Part shown: positions 27,004 to 34,795 of the stretch, piece by piece | Layout: every line of letters begins with the position of its first letter | Position numbering within the stretch: position 1 is the stretch's first letter | Origin: Blastococcus sp. CT_GayMR19 | GTDB taxonomy: Bacteria > Actinomycetota > Actinomycetes > Mycobacteriales > Geodermatophilaceae | Direction of reading: 5' to 3' | Length of the DNA stretch: 64,000 nucleotides | Assembly: GCF_004570385.1 (NCBI RefSeq) | Contig: NZ_SPQL01000018.1 | Coordinates: 21,172 to 85,171, forward strand | The notes under the pieces: generated by a model | The model's input: only the letters and a program-made list of their open reading frames with translations | Database searches by the model: none | Told to the model about the DNA's origin: nothing | Translations under genes and position numbers: made by a program

Positions 27004-27228
27004 GTGGCGGTCGAGGAGATCCACGCGGAGATGGTGTCCAGCGTGTGGAAGGTCCTCGTCGAGCCTGGCGCGCAGGTCGCCGCCGGCGACACGCTGGTCA
27101 TCCTCGAGTCCATGAAGATGGAGATCCCGGTCCTCACCGAGCGGGCCGGCACCGTGCGGGAGCTGCACGTCGTCGAGGGCGAGGTGCTCCAGGAGGGCGA
27201 CCTCATCGCCACCGTCGCCGCAGGCTGA
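27004..27228 (+). CDS. Biotin/lipoyl-binding carrier protein, TB7.3 type
   Basis: A 74-residue stand-alone biotinyl domain. The biotinylation motif ESMKME is intact, with the modified lysine at position 38. The flanking hairpins (GAQVAAGDTLVI and AGTVRELHVVEGEVLQEGD) fill the whole protein. It corresponds to M. tuberculosis TB7.3 (Rv3221c), which also lies between the sigH-rshA pair and pdtaS. The enzyme served is unknown; the upstream carboxylase-like protein is the obvious candidate partner. GTG start with GGAAGGGG upstream. Confidence 0.9.
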   Translation: MAVEEIHAEMVSSVWKVLVEPGAQVAAGDTLVILESMKMEIPVLTERAGTVRELHVVEGEVLQEGDLIATVAAG

Positions 27229-27233
27229 GCGGG

Positions 27234-27728
27234 TCAGAGCTCGCGGGAGTAGACCAGCAGGTCGATGTCGGGAACCGGTGACCAGTCCCGCTCCGGCAGC
27301 CGGGTGAAGCCCAACCGCTCGTACAGCCGCTGGGCGGCGAGCATCCGGGTGCCGGTGGAGAGCACCATGCGCCGCTTGCCGGCCATCCGGGCCCGCTCGA
27401 GGCAGGTGGTCACGAGCAGCCTCCCCACGCCCTGCCCGCGCACCGCGGGGTCGACCACGAGCATCCGGAAGGCCGCCTCCTCGTCGGACTCGGTGACCTC
27501 CCCGAAGTCGCCGGAGAGCACGAGAGCCACGCTCCCCACCACTCGGTCGTCGTCCCGGGCGACGAGCAGCTCCGCCCGGGAGGCGCGCCCGGAGACGTCG
27601 GCCAGCTCCGGCGTGTACCCGTCGTTGGCGAGCCCGCCGTCGACGTAGACCCGAACCGTGAGGTCGGCGATCCGCTCGAAGTCCTCCGGTCCCGCAGAAT
27701 GGATCGAGACGGGCGAGGGTTGCACCAC
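27234..27728 (-). CDS. GNAT family N-acetyltransferase
   Basis: A 164-residue acetyltransferase. The acetyl-CoA binding motif is RMLVVDPAVRGQGVGRLLV, followed by CLERARMAGKRRMVLST and the C-terminal AAQRLYERLGFTRLP. The substrate is unknown. The start is taken as the first of two tandem GTG codons (27726-27728); TACCCT at 27735-27740 ends six bases upstream, consistent with a leaderless transcript. It is convergent with the biotinyl carrier gene, five bases apart. Confidence 0.85.
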   Translation of the reverse strand: MVQPSPVSIHSAGPEDFERIADLTVRVYVDGGLANDGYTPELADVSGRASRAELLVARDDDRVVGSVALVLSGDFGEVTESDEEAAFRMLVVDPAVRGQGVGRLLVTTCLERARMAGKRRMVLSTGTRMLAAQRLYERLGFTRLPERDWSPVPDIDLLVYSREL

Positions 27729-27777
27729 GTCCGCAGGGTAGGTCAGGATCGCCGGCCTCCGGATGTCGAGGTGTCCC

Positions 27778-28200
27778 ATGACCGTGGCCGTCGTCCTCGC
27801 GCTCCTCGCCGTCGCCGCGGTGGCTCTGGGGCTCACGCTGCGCCTCCGTGAGCGGCGCGATGCTGCTGCGGTCCTGCGCCTGCTGGCGGTCCTGTTGGCG
27901 GTCGTCGGCGCGGCGGTCGTCTTCCCGGCCGCAGCGAGCGACTCCGGTGCCTTCGCGATCTGGGGGGTCGGACTTCCGGCGCTGATGACGCTCGCGCCGC
28001 TACTCGCGGCCCGGTCGCGGCTCGGTCCGGCGGTCACCGCGATGGCAGCGGGCTTCCTGCTCCTGTGGTCGGTGCTGCTCGCCCTCGGAGTGGGCCTGGC
28101 CCTGCTGCCGGCCGCGCTCGCGGAGACAGCCGCCGCGGTGGCGCAGCGGCGGCCACGGTCCCTCGCACGGAACGTGACCGCGGCACCGTCGGGCGGGTGA
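27778..28200 (+). CDS. Small four-helix membrane protein
   Basis: A 140-residue hydrophobic protein with about four membrane helices (residues about 2-20, 37-55, 62-85 and 93-120) and a basic C-terminal tail. ATG at 27778 has GAGGTG a few bases upstream; an in-frame ATG at 27763 would add five residues. It lies between the divergent GNAT gene and pdtaS. No domain or function is recognised. Confidence 0.6.
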   Translation: MTVAVVLALLAVAAVALGLTLRLRERRDAAAVLRLLAVLLAVVGAAVVFPAAASDSGAFAIWGVGLPALMTLAPLLAARSRLGPAVTAMAAGFLLLWSVLLALGVGLALLPAALAETAAAVAQRRPRSLARNVTAAPSGG

Positions 28201-28240
28201 GCCGGACGCTCATCGTGCCCCGACCTACGCTCAGGGCACG

Positions 28241-29719
28241 ATGAGCAGCCTCTCGGAACGACTCAGCCGGGGCGCGGCGAGCCCCACGCAGGTCGACCAC
28301 GCCCGCCGGCTGGTCGCCGACTGGCAACTGCTCGCCGACCTCGCCTTCGCCGACCTCACCCTCTGGGTCCCGCTACCGACGGGCGCGTGGTGGTGCGTGG
28401 CGCAGGTCCGGCCGCTCACCGCGCCGACCAGCCGGCCGGAGGACCTCGTCGGCTCGGAGGTCGACGGCGTGGTGGCCGGGCCCTTCGTCGTGGCGCAGCG
28501 CGAGGGCCGGCCGGTGACCGAGGGGGAGCCGGACTGGTCGGGGGCGGCCCCGCGGCGGCGGGAGGTCATCCCGGTGCGGCACGACGGCGTCGTCGTCGCG
28601 GTCCTGGCCAAGGAGACCAATCTGGCCGTCACCAGGTCGCCGTCGACGCTGGAGCTCACCTACCTCGACATCGCCGCCGACCTCTGCCTCATGGTCTCGG
28701 CCGGCACCTTCCCGCCGCAGAAGCTGCAGGACGCCGAGATGAGTCCCCGGGTCGGCGACGGACTCGCCCGGCTCGACGGCCGGGGACGGGTCACCTACGC
28801 CAGCCCCAACGCGCTGTCGGCCTACCGGCGGATCGGCGTCGCGGGTGACCTGGTCGGCGCCGACCTCGCCGACCTCACCCGGGGCGCGTCGGCCGAGCGC
28901 GTGGCGGGCGAGGCGGCCGCCGCCGGGATCGCGGCCGCGCTGGCGGGACGCTTCCCCGATCCGATGGACGTCGAGGGGGTGTCCGCGACGATGTTCGTCC
29001 GGGCGCTCCCGCTGCAGGCGCCAGGGGGAGAGGCCGGGGCGCTCGTTCTCGTCCGGGACGTCACCGACGTCCGCCGTCGCGACCGCGCCCTGCTGACCAA
29101 GGACGCCACCATCCGCGAGATCCACCACCGGGTGAAGAACAACCTGCAGACCGTCGCGGCGCTGCTGCGGCTCCAGGCGCGGCGGATGACCGAGCCGGCC
29201 GCGCGAGCGGCGCTGGAGGAGTCCGTCCGGCGGGTGGCCTCGATCGCGGTCGTGCACGAGACGCTGGCCGGCAGCCGGGAGGACGTCGTCGCGGTCGACG
29301 ACGTCCTGGACCAGGTGCTGCCGATGCTCGGCGACCTCACCTCCATCGGCCCCGCCGCCCGCACCCGCCGGACCGGATCGTTCGGAGAGCTGCCCGCGGC
29401 GGCCGCCACGCCCCTGGTCCTGGCGGTGACCGAGCTGCTGCACAACGCCGCGGAGCACGCCTTCCCCGACGGGGAGCCCGGGAGCATCGAGCTCGTCGTC
29501 GAGCGGGACGGGGACGACCTCGTCGTCCGGGTGCGGGACAACGGCCGCGGGCTGCCGGAGGGCTTCGATCCGGCCACCAGCGAGGGGCTGGGCCTGCAGA
29601 TCGTGCGCACGCTGGTCACGAGCGAGCTGGGTGGGAGCCTGGACATGGGGCCGGGCCCTGATCGGTGCGGGACCGAGGTCGTGCTGACCATCCCCGAGGC
29701 GGGCCGACCCCGCCGGTGA
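28241..29719 (+). CDS. pdtaS: Sensor histidine kinase PdtaS
   Basis: A 492-residue cytosolic sensor kinase. An N-terminal GAF-like domain spans about residues 20-145, a PAS domain about 165-280, then the HisKA_2 dimerisation helix with the phospho-acceptor histidine in REIHHRVKNNLQTVA (about 293-307). The HATPase domain follows with VTELLHNAAEHAF, RDNGRGLPEGF and GLGLQIV. PdtaS phosphorylates the RNA-binding antiterminator PdtaR, which is not in the window. In M. tuberculosis it neighbours whiB1 and TB7.3, as here. TACGCT (28226-28231) lies nine bases before the ATG. Confidence 0.93.
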   Translation: MSSLSERLSRGAASPTQVDHARRLVADWQLLADLAFADLTLWVPLPTGAWWCVAQVRPLTAPTSRPEDLVGSEVDGVVAGPFVVAQREGRPVTEGEPDWSGAAPRRREVIPVRHDGVVVAVLAKETNLAVTRSPSTLELTYLDIAADLCLMVSAGTFPPQKLQDAEMSPRVGDGLARLDGRGRVTYASPNALSAYRRIGVAGDLVGADLADLTRGASAERVAGEAAAAGIAAALAGRFPDPMDVEGVSATMFVRALPLQAPGGEAGALVLVRDVTDVRRRDRALLTKDATIREIHHRVKNNLQTVAALLRLQARRMTEPAARAALEESVRRVASIAVVHETLAGSREDVVAVDDVLDQVLPMLGDLTSIGPAARTRRTGSFGELPAAAATPLVLAVTELLHNAAEHAFPDGEPGSIELVVERDGDDLVVRVRDNGRGLPEGFDPATSEGLGLQIVRTLVTSELGGSLDMGPGPDRCGTEVVLTIPEAGRPRR

Positions 29720-29724
29720 CACGG

Positions 29725-29764
29725 CCGAGGCCGGCCCGGGAGTTCCCGGACCGGCCTCGTGGCC
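29725..29764. terminator. Hairpin between pdtaS and whiB
   Basis: GAGGCCGG and CCGGCCTC enclose an inner CCGGGA-GT-TCCCGG stem, giving a nearly continuous hairpin of about 14 bp just after the pdtaS stop. There is no T run, as usual for actinobacterial terminators. It can act in both directions between the convergent genes. Confidence 0.6.
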
Positions 29765-29799
29765 GAACGTCGTGCTGCTTGTTCAGGTTGGGCGGTGAC

Positions 29800-30051
29800 T
29801 CAGGCGGTGCGCACCCGGGTGCGAGCCTGACGCCGCTTCAGCGCGCGTCGCTCGTCCTCGGAGAGACCACCCCAGACACCGGAATCCTGGCCCGAGCTGA
29901 GTGCCCAGTCCAGGCACGGCTCAACTGCGGGGCAGCGGCGGCACACGGCCTTCGCCTGCTCGATCTGGACAAGGGCCGGGCCGGTCGTCCCGATGGGGAA
30001 GAACAGCTCGGGGTCCTCGTCCCGGCAGAGCGCGCGGTGGCGCCAGTCCAT
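29800..30051 (-). CDS. whiB1: WhiB family iron-sulfur regulator (WhiB1 type)
   Basis: An 83-residue WhiB protein that binds a [4Fe-4S] cluster and acts with the primary sigma factor; in mycobacteria WhiB1 is nitric-oxide sensitive. The four cluster cysteines are C9, C37, C40 and C46, in CRRCPAVEPC and an upstream single Cys. The GVWGG turn and basic C-terminal tail (RRALKRRQARTRVR) follow. GAGGAG lies about ten bases before the ATG. It is convergent with pdtaS, and the order matches Rv3219-Rv3220c, supporting the WhiB1 assignment. Confidence 0.93.
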   Translation of the reverse strand: MDWRHRALCRDEDPELFFPIGTTGPALVQIEQAKAVCRRCPAVEPCLDWALSSGQDSGVWGGLSEDERRALKRRQARTRVRTA

Positions 30052-30387
30052 GGCTTCGTACTCCTCGGTGTCGTCTGTCGGTAGGTACGTGCGTCGCCGG
30101 CCTCGGACCGCAGTGCAGGGCCGACACCGGTTGCCCAGCGCCTTGACTCAGCGACTTCCTGCGTTCACTCGCCGGCTGGGATTGTTACCGGCAAGTTGCG
30201 TTCGTTCGCGATGTTTTCACGAGACGGACGCGTGTCAAGCAGATCGGGGACATCGTTGAACCCCTCGTGAGCAAGCTCACCACGGGCATGCTAGGCGCGC
30301 CACTCGACCGAACCACACGCCGTTCCCGGACGTTGACAACGCGCTGCCGACCTGCGTGAGGGACAGCCGCCGCCCAGGGGCTCCGCG
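30052..30387. other. whiB upstream region, 336 bp
   Basis: The region is noticeably richer in A and T than the surroundings around 30181-30250. It contains a candidate promoter (30210-30238) that would give a leader of about 150 bases for whiB. No open frame with recognisable similarity is present. Confidence 0.55.
30210..30238 (-). promoter_or_regulatory. Candidate whiB promoter
   Basis: On the minus strand a perfect TTGACA (30233-30238) is followed after 17 bp by AACATC (30210-30215). The -35 is consensus and the -10 weak, which fits an activator-dependent promoter, but the assignment is inference. Confidence 0.4.
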
Positions 30388-31413
30388 TCAGGCGACGACG
30401 CGCAACGCGGCGGGCACGGAACGGATCCGCAGCCCGGTCGCGGTGCCCAGGTGGTCCCCGTCGACCTGCCAGCCCTGCGGGCGGCTCGCGGTGAGGGACA
30501 GCTCCTCGAGGTCGTGCCACCGGCGGACGGCCCGGCCGCGCGGGTCCGGACGCCGGGCCAGCGTCTGCCGGAGGTTGTTCAGCATCCGCATCGCGCCGAG
30601 CCGGCGCATCGCGAAGACGTCCAGCCCGGTGTCGAACGAGGCCTCCGGGCTGACGACGACGGGGCGGTCGCCGAGGTAGGTCCACGGGCTGACGTTGGAC
30701 ACCAGGCAGAGGAACAGCCCGTCGCGGGGCTCCTCGCCGGGCACGTGGAGCGTCATGGCCGGCCGGCGACGTCCCGGGCCGACCAGGAAGGTGCTGACGG
30801 CCTGCCGGACGTAGAGGGGGCCCGTGGAGCGCCGGCCCCGGGCGCGATGGGCCTCGACCCGGGCGATGACGTCGGCGTCGAAACCGAGCCCGGCCGCGAA
30901 CACGAACCAGCGCGGGGGCGTCCAGTCCGAGACGTGCGCGGCCGCGTCGGCCTCCGCGGCGTCCTCGGCGGCCGCCGGGTCGATGCCGGAGACGGGTGCC
31001 GTGCTGGTCCCGGACGCGCTCGCGGTGCCCAGGGACACCAGGCGGGTGCGGCCGGCGCGCAGCGAGGTGAGGATCTCCGCGGTCGCCTCCACCGGGTCGC
31101 GGGACCGGCCCAGGGCGCGGGAGAAGACGTTGGTCGAGCCCCCGGGGATGACGCCGAGCATGGGCAGATGGGGGGCGGGACCGTTCTCCAGCAGCCCGTT
31201 GACGACCTCGTTCACCGTGCCGTCCCCACCCACGGAGATCACGACGTCCATGCCGTCGGCGGCCGCCTCGGCGCCGAGCTCGCGCGCGTGGCCGCGGTGC
31301 GCGGTCTCGACGACGTCGATCTTGAGCTCGCCGCCCAGGGCACCGACCAGGACGTCGCGCATCCCGGGAGTGGTGCTGGTGGCCGCCGGATTGACCACCA
31401 CGAGCGCGCGCAT
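30388..31413 (-). CDS. Diacylglycerol kinase family lipid kinase
   Basis: A 341-residue lipid kinase of the DAGK/YegS family. Residues 1-130 hold the catalytic N domain with VVNPAATSTTPGMRD, the nucleotide loop ISVGGDGTVNEVVNGL and GVIPGGSTNVFSRALG. The C-terminal beta domain (about 165-340) includes FVFAAGLGFDADVIARVE and ends in WQVDGDHLG. An alanine-rich insertion sits at about 130-160. The substrate could be diacylglycerol or another lipid. TAACCT (31421-31426) ends seven bases before the ATG with no ribosome binding site, so the message is probably leaderless. Confidence 0.88.
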   Translation of the reverse strand: MRALVVVNPAATSTTPGMRDVLVGALGGELKIDVVETAHRGHARELGAEAAADGMDVVISVGGDGTVNEVVNGLLENGPAPHLPMLGVIPGGSTNVFSRALGRSRDPVEATAEILTSLRAGRTRLVSLGTASASGTSTAPVSGIDPAAAEDAAEADAAAHVSDWTPPRWFVFAAGLGFDADVIARVEAHRARGRRSTGPLYVRQAVSTFLVGPGRRRPAMTLHVPGEEPRDGLFLCLVSNVSPWTYLGDRPVVVSPEASFDTGLDVFAMRRLGAMRMLNNLRQTLARRPDPRGRAVRRWHDLEELSLTASRPQGWQVDGDHLGTATGLRIRSVPAALRVVA

Positions 31414-31541
31414 GACGGTCAGGTTAACTGCGGGCCAACTCCCCACCCGGCACGTGGCGCCGGACGGGGCCGCCGGCCCGCATCCGGCGCCTCGGCACGC
31501 GCACGGACGCCTGGCGACGTTCCCCGCGTAATCTCGCCGTC

Positions 31542-32021
31542 GTGACGGAGCCGAGTGGGACGCGCCCGGCCCGGCAGCGCCGCGCCGAGCGGCTGTTCGG
31601 CGCCCCGGCGGAGCCGTCGGCGCCGCGTCCCGCGCGGGTGCGGCCGGGGGCGCCGCGGTCGCTGCGCTGGGCCGCGGTCGTCGTGGGGATCGAGGCGGCG
31701 GCGATCGCCGTCGGCGCGCTCGTCCTGCTGTGGCTGACTTTCACCAGCACCGCCGACAGCCTGGGCCGCGCGCTGGCCGAGGTGGTGATGGTCGGCGCCG
31801 GGGCGGCTCTGCTGGCCGTCGCGGCGGTCGGGCTGTGGCGCGTGTCGGCGTGGGCGCGCGGACCGGTCATCGTGCTGCAGCTGCTGCTCGCCGCGCTGGC
31901 CTACACGACCGCGTTCGAGGCCGGGCAGCCGCTGATCGGCGTCCCCGTGCTGGTGCTCGTGGCCACGGAGCTCTACCTGCTCGCCACTCCCGAGGCCCGG
32001 CTGGCCTACCTCGAGAGCTGA
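31542..32021 (+). CDS. Small four-helix membrane protein
   Basis: A 159-residue membrane protein with a basic, proline-rich N-terminal arm (1-40) and four hydrophobic helices at about 42-68, 78-98, 105-125 and 130-148. No family with known function is recognised; similar small proteins occur widely in actinobacteria. TAATCT (31529-31534) ends seven bases before the GTG, a textbook leaderless layout. It is divergent from the lipid kinase. Confidence 0.7.
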   Translation: MTEPSGTRPARQRRAERLFGAPAEPSAPRPARVRPGAPRSLRWAAVVVGIEAAAIAVGALVLLWLTFTSTADSLGRALAEVVMVGAGAALLAVAAVGLWRVSAWARGPVIVLQLLLAALAYTTAFEAGQPLIGVPVLVLVATELYLLATPEARLAYLES

Positions 32022-32028
32022 GCGGGGC

Positions 32029-32811
32029 TCAGACGAGGTCGATGACGTCGGCGATCGAGTCCAGGATCCGGCTCGGCCGGAACGGGAAGCGGGCGACGTC
32101 GGAGGCGGCGGTCGACCCGGACAGCACCAGCACGGTCTCCAGGCCGGCCTCGATCCCGGCGACGACGTCGGTGTCCATGCGGTCGCCCACCATGATCGTT
32201 GATTCCGAGTGCGCCTCGATCCGGTTCATGGCGCTGCGGAACATCATCGGGTTGGGCTTGCCGACGAAGTAGGGCTCGGCGCCGGTCGCGCGGGTGATCA
32301 TCGCGGCCACCGACCCCGTCGCCGGCAGCGGCCCCTCGGGGGAGGGGCCGGTGACGTCGGGGTTGGTCGCGATGAAGCGCGCACCGCGCCCGATCAGCCG
32401 GACGGCGCGCGTGATCGCCTCGAAGGAGTACGTCCGGGTCTCCCCGAGGACGACGTAGTCGGGATCGGTGTCGGTGAGGGTGTAGCCGACCTCGTGCAGC
32501 GCGGTGGTCATGCCCGCCTCGCCGATGACGTAGGCCGAGCCGCCGGGGAGCTGGTTCGACAGGAAGTCGGCCGTCGCCAGCGCGGAGGTCCAGATCGACT
32601 CCTCGGGCACGTGCAGCCCGGTGCGGGCCAGCCGCGCGGCGAGGTCCCGCGGCGTGAAGATGGAGTTGTTGGTCAGCACGAGGAACCGGCGCTGCTTCTC
32701 GACCAGGCGCTCGAGGAACTCGGCCGCGCCGGGCAGCGCCTTCTCCTCGTGGACCAGGACGCCGTCCATGTCGGTGAGCCAGCACTCGATCGGCCCGCGC
32801 TCGGTGGTCAT
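32029..32811 (-). CDS. HAD-IIA family phosphatase (NagD-like)
   Basis: A 260-residue haloacid dehalogenase hydrolase with a type IIA cap. Motif I is LTDMDGVLVHEE, motif II LTNNSIFTPRD, motif III the lysine of VGKPNPMMF and motif IV MVGDRMDTDVVAG. Relatives dephosphorylate nucleotides or sugar phosphates. The ATG overlaps the stop of the upstream GNAT gene (32808-32811), making it the last gene of the phospholipid operon that starts with the SpoIIE gene. Confidence 0.9.
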   Translation of the reverse strand: MTTERGPIECWLTDMDGVLVHEEKALPGAAEFLERLVEKQRRFLVLTNNSIFTPRDLAARLARTGLHVPEESIWTSALATADFLSNQLPGGSAYVIGEAGMTTALHEVGYTLTDTDPDYVVLGETRTYSFEAITRAVRLIGRGARFIATNPDVTGPSPEGPLPATGSVAAMITRATGAEPYFVGKPNPMMFRSAMNRIEAHSESTIMVGDRMDTDVVAGIEAGLETVLVLSGSTAASDVARFPFRPSRILDSIADVIDLV

Positions 32812-33293
32812 CGCTCGCTCCGGTTCTCCGCGAAGTCGGACAGGGCGTCGTCGGTGAGGCGGAAGACCGTCCAGCCGTCCATGGGGACGGCTCCCGCGGC
32901 CTTGTAGAAGTCGATCGACGGGGTGTTCCAGTCGAGCACCGACCACTCCAGCCGGGAGTAGCCGCGCTCCACGCAGACGCCCGCCAGCGTGCGCAGCAGC
33001 TCCTTGCCGAGGCCTCGGCCACGGTGCCCGGACTGGACGTAGAGGTCCTCGAGGTAGATGCCGTGGGTGCCGCGCCAGGTGGAGAAGTTGAGGAACCACA
33101 GCGCCATGCCCACGACGACGCCGTCGTGCTCGGCGACGTGGCCGAAGAGGGCGGGGGAGTCGCCGAACAGGACGCCGGCCAGCTGCTCCTCGGTGAGGCG
33201 GGCCTCGTGCAGCGACTTCTCGTACTCGGCGAGCTCGCGGACCAGGGAGACGACCGCGGGCACGTCGTCCGGCCGGATGGGCCGAACCGTCAT
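32808..33293 (-). CDS. GNAT family N-acetyltransferase (diamine acetyltransferase-like)
   Basis: A 161-residue acetyltransferase similar to the spermidine/diamine acetyltransferase branch. Seen are IRPDDVPAVVSLVRELAEYE, the central FLNFSTWRGTHGIYLEDLYV, the acetyl-CoA loop GHRGRGLGKELL and the C-terminal LDWNTPSIDFYKAAGA, which carries the Trp-Asn-x-x-x-Ile-x-Phe-Tyr pattern of that branch. It overlaps both neighbours by four bases (pssA upstream, the HAD gene downstream), so it is co-translated in the phospholipid operon although its link to lipids is not obvious. Confidence 0.88.
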   Translation of the reverse strand: MTVRPIRPDDVPAVVSLVRELAEYEKSLHEARLTEEQLAGVLFGDSPALFGHVAEHDGVVVGMALWFLNFSTWRGTHGIYLEDLYVQSGHRGRGLGKELLRTLAGVCVERGYSRLEWSVLDWNTPSIDFYKAAGAVPMDGWTVFRLTDDALSDFAENRSER

Positions 33294-34090
33294 TCGAGAA
33301 CCTCCTTGAGCTTCGCCGGCAGCAGCTTCCCCAGCGGCGAGACGATCGGAATCAGCACCGGCGCGAGCAGGTAGCCGTAGGCGAGGAGGATGCCGGTCCA
33401 CACCGGGAGAACGGCGAAGCCCACCACCAGCAGCAGGGCGGCGGCGATCAGCCCGTAGGGCCGGCCGCTCTTGGGGCTGACCAGGGAGCGGAACGACCGG
33501 AAGCGGATGTTGGTGACCATGAGGACCGCCGGGACGGCGACGATCAGCGCCACCCACAGCCGGTCGCGCCCCTGCATCTGGTCGCCGAAGGCGAACACCG
33601 AGGCCAGCACCACGCCCGCGGCACCGGGGCTGGGCATCCCGATGAAGTACCTCTTGTCGGCGGTCGGGTCGATCGTGGTGTTGAAGCGGGCCAGCCGGAT
33701 CGCCGCACAGGCCACCCAGAGGAAGCACACCACCCAGCCCAGCGGGTCCCACTCGTCGCGGCCCTGCGAGAAGAGGGTGAAGGCCACCAGCGCCGGCGCC
33801 AGGCCGAAGGAGACCAGGTCGGCCAGGGAGTCGAACTGGAGGCCGAAGGGCGTCACGGCGCCGACCAGCCGGGCCACCGCGCCGTCGGTGATGTCGAAGA
33901 CCACCGACAGCCCGATGAGCACGGCGGCGAGCTCGTGGTCCCCCCGGATCGACACGAGGATCGCGAAGAAGCCGCAGAACATGTTGCCGAGGGTGAACAG
34001 GCTGGGCAGGGTGGCGAGCGCCCGACGGCGGGTGCCGCGGACGGATCCTCGGACGAACTCGACGGTGACCGTGCGACGTGTCGGCGGCAT
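33290..34090 (-). CDS. pssA: CDP-diacylglycerol-serine O-phosphatidyltransferase
   Basis: A 266-residue integral membrane enzyme that makes phosphatidylserine from CDP-diacylglycerol and serine. The CDP-alcohol phosphotransferase motif is complete: DITDGAVARLVGAVTPFG then FDSLAD, giving D-G-x-x-A-R-x8-G-x3-D-x3-D. About seven hydrophobic helices are seen. The ATG at 34088-34090 is eight bases after the psd stop. With psd it forms the two-step route to phosphatidylethanolamine. The stop overlaps the GNAT start. Confidence 0.94.
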   Translation of the reverse strand: MPPTRRTVTVEFVRGSVRGTRRRALATLPSLFTLGNMFCGFFAILVSIRGDHELAAVLIGLSVVFDITDGAVARLVGAVTPFGLQFDSLADLVSFGLAPALVAFTLFSQGRDEWDPLGWVVCFLWVACAAIRLARFNTTIDPTADKRYFIGMPSPGAAGVVLASVFAFGDQMQGRDRLWVALIVAVPAVLMVTNIRFRSFRSLVSPKSGRPYGLIAAALLLVVGFAVLPVWTGILLAYGYLLAPVLIPIVSPLGKLLPAKLKEVLE

Positions 34091-34098
34091 CGCGGCCC

Positions 34099-34764
34099 TC
34101 AGCCGGCCGAGGGCCAGCGCGCGATGACGGTCTCGCCGCCGATGACGCGCTGCCCCCTGCGGACGGTGACCGTGCACTCCGGGGGGAGGAAGACGTCCAT
34201 GCGGGACCCGAACTTCATCAGCCCCATCCGCTCGCCGGTGGCCAGGACGTGACCGGGACCGGTGCGGGTGACGATGCGCCGCGCGAGGACACCGACGATC
34301 TGCCGGAAGACGACGGTGCGGTCGCCGTCGCGGAGCCAGAGCTCGCTGCGTTCGTTCTTGTGCGCGGACTCCCTGCGGTACGCGGCCAGGAAGCTGCCCT
34401 TGCGGTAGGAGCTCTCGACGACCTCCCCGCGGTACGGCGACCGGTTCACGTGCACGTCGACCACGGAGAGGAAGACGCTCACCTGCTGCCAGTCGCCCTC
34501 GGGAGCCACCCCGGGCTGTGGTTCCCCGGCGACCATCACCATGCCGTCGGCGGGGGAGAGGACCTCGTCGGGTCCGGGTGGGATGACGTCGCAGCGGCGG
34601 TCGGGGTCGCGGAAGAACAGCGCCATGTAGGCCGAGAGGCCCAGGAACGGCCACATCGCGCGGCCCGGCCAGCGCCGGCCGGTGGCTCGGCCGGTGGCCG
34701 CGAGCACGGCTGCGGGAGCCAGGGGTCCGGTGATGAAGGGCCACCCGGCCGGGTCGATGCGCAT
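34099..34764 (-). CDS. psd: Phosphatidylserine decarboxylase
   Basis: A 221-residue decarboxylase that converts phosphatidylserine to phosphatidylethanolamine. It is the short actinobacterial type. The self-cleavage site that yields the pyruvoyl group is the Gly-Ser of MKFGSRMDVFLP near the C terminus. Other motifs are VLSPADGMVM, the catalytic histidine region VHVNRSPYRGEV and RNE-like NERSELWLRDGD. An N-terminal hydrophobic segment anchors the protein. It lies directly upstream of pssA. Confidence 0.93.
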   Translation of the reverse strand: MRIDPAGWPFITGPLAPAAVLAATGRATGRRWPGRAMWPFLGLSAYMALFFRDPDRRCDVIPPGPDEVLSPADGMVMVAGEPQPGVAPEGDWQQVSVFLSVVDVHVNRSPYRGEVVESSYRKGSFLAAYRRESAHKNERSELWLRDGDRTVVFRQIVGVLARRIVTRTGPGHVLATGERMGLMKFGSRMDVFLPPECTVTVRRGQRVIGGETVIARWPSAG

Positions 34765-34795
34765 CGTGAGCAGACCGTACCGGCCCGGCTGCGGC

